Shown here piece by piece: positions 6,593 to 7,316 of a stretch of DNA of 7,316 nt. Each line of letters opens with the position of its first letter. The stretch's first letter is position 1. A program made the position numbers and the translations under genes. Source of the DNA: DATDCV01 sp036524155 (GTDB lineage: Bacteria; Verrucomicrobiota; Verrucomicrobiia; Limisphaerales; UBA8199). The DNA lies in contig DATDCV010000413.1 of the NCBI GenBank assembly GCA_036524155.1, positions 1 to 7,316 of the forward strand, read 5' to 3'. The notes under the pieces are model-generated. The model searched no databases, had not been told where the DNA came from, and worked only from the letters and a program-made list of their open reading frames with translations.

Positions 6593-7316
6593 CTAGTGGC
6601 GTTTGGCGGTGCGCACGGGAGCGTCCGCGTTGGCTCTTGGCAGGGGTGCGGTGCGCGGGAGCAGGCGCCAGAGAAGGAGGGCGGCGGCGAGGATACCGAA
6701 GCTGACGATTTGGCCGGGGGTAAGGTGGCCACCGAAAAAGAGCTGGTTCGGCGGGTAATCACCGCGGAAGAATTCCACCAGGAAGCGCAAGGTCCCGTAA
6801 CCGAAGAGGAAGGCGGTGAAGACCTGGCCGTCAAACGTTTTGCGACGGAACAAGCGCGCGAGCAACGCAACGAGCGCGAGGCCCCACAAGGCATCATAGA
6901 TTTGGGTGGGATGCACTCCGCGCGGATAGGATTCGTGGTCCTGGGGGAAGTGGATGGCCCAGGGGAGATGACATTCGCTGCCGTAGCAACAGCCGTTGAA
7001 GAGGCAGCCGATGCGGCCGAACGCATAGCCGAGGGCGATGCTCGGAGCGAGCACGTCGCCCAGGTTCCAGACCTGGATCTTTTTGATCCTGGCGAAGAGG
7101 ATCGTTCCCAGAGTGGCGCCGATGAAACCGCCGTAGAACACGAGACCGCCGCGCCACACCATGAGGATCTCGGTAAAAGGTTTGCCGGCGAACTGCTCGC
7201 GCCAGAAAGTGATGACGTAAAGGAAGCGCGCGCCGACGATCGCCCCGATGATGAGCCAGGGGCCGAGATCGAGGATGGTCTCCTGGTGCAGGCCGGCGTG
7301 AGGGGCGCGGCGGCTG
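6593..7316 (-). CDS. lgt: Prolipoprotein diacylglyceryl transferase, N-terminus beyond window
   Basis: Lgt moves the diacylglyceryl group of phosphatidylglycerol to the lipobox cysteine of prolipoproteins in the inner membrane. The frame is open from the right edge for 240 codons to a TAG at 6595-6593; perhaps 30 residues are missing. Visible in order are hydrophobic segments, WRGGLVFYGGFIGA (54-67), the signature GRIGCLFNGCCYG (100-112) with its conserved Arg, HPTQIYDAL, and YGTLRFLVEFFRGD with the second conserved Arg. This is the GCCYG-type signature rather than the GNFINGE type of E. coli. Tyr stands where E. coli has the essential His103 in its FHGG motif. I believe that is normal for this subfamily, but it is from memory. 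The tail is Arg/Lys-rich. Confidence 0.93.
   Translation of the reverse strand, partial: SRRAPHAGLHQETILDLGPWLIIGAIVGARFLYVITFWREQFAGKPFTEILMVWRGGLVFYGGFIGATLGTILFARIKKIQVWNLGDVLAPSIALGYAFGRIGCLFNGCCYGSECHLPWAIHFPQDHESYPRGVHPTQIYDALWGLALVALLARLFRRKTFDGQVFTAFLFGYGTLRFLVEFFRGDYPPNQLFFGGHLTPGQIVSFGILAAALLLWRLLPRTAPLPRANADAPVRTAKRH

Overview
The window is a housekeeping stretch of a GC-rich, Gram-negative-type bacterial chromosome: a lipoprotein-modifying enzyme, a periplasmic penicillin-binding protein, two tRNA-modification enzymes and a glycolytic enzyme. The gene content alone does not name the organism. The short tandem repeats, the palindromic REP-like unit next to genes, the cyanobacteria-like form of glucose-6-phosphate isomerase and the GCCYG-type Lgt all recall Verrucomicrobiota (the Pedosphaera/Limisphaera side). 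That placement is inference from memory, not a database result.

Layout, left to right. At 1-53 (minus) is the first part of an unrecognised gene with a good ribosome binding site. At 1-2143 (minus) is mnmG, one uninterrupted frame of 714 codons that leaves the window without a stop. Next is pgi at 2144-3742 (minus), whose TAA directly touches the GTG start of mnmG, so the two probably form a translationally coupled operon. The intergenic region at about 3743-3975 holds a 94-bp palindromic unit with 22-bp perfect arms and two nested hairpins. dacB at 3976-5505 (plus) is divergent from pgi. miaA at 5489-6445 (minus) converges on dacB with a 17-bp overlap. A degenerate 8-bp tandem array (6512-6591) lies between miaA and the 3' end of lgt. 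lgt at 6593-7316 (minus) has its N-terminus beyond the right edge.

The most interesting signal is inside mnmG. Two perfect 16-bp palindromes, TGTTCCACGTGGAACA, sit 81 bp apart in the same reading frame. They match the parS centromere sequence bound by ParB. Both lie in a roughly 55-residue insertion absent from E. coli MnmG, so this protein appears to carry chromosome-segregation sites in a tolerated insert. Separately, the plus strand changes from C-rich to G-rich at about 3.0-3.3 kb. The change falls inside the single gene pgi and persists through miaA and lgt, which are also minus-strand genes. A negative-to-positive skew change close to parS and mnmG (gidA) is what one expects near a replication origin, although I see no convincing DnaA-box cluster.

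A second oddity is the mnmG 3' end. A 7-bp tandem repeat (four copies) follows the last conserved codons, and the frame then stays open past the start of the next gene. Loss or gain of one repeat unit would give a stop within about 70 bases.
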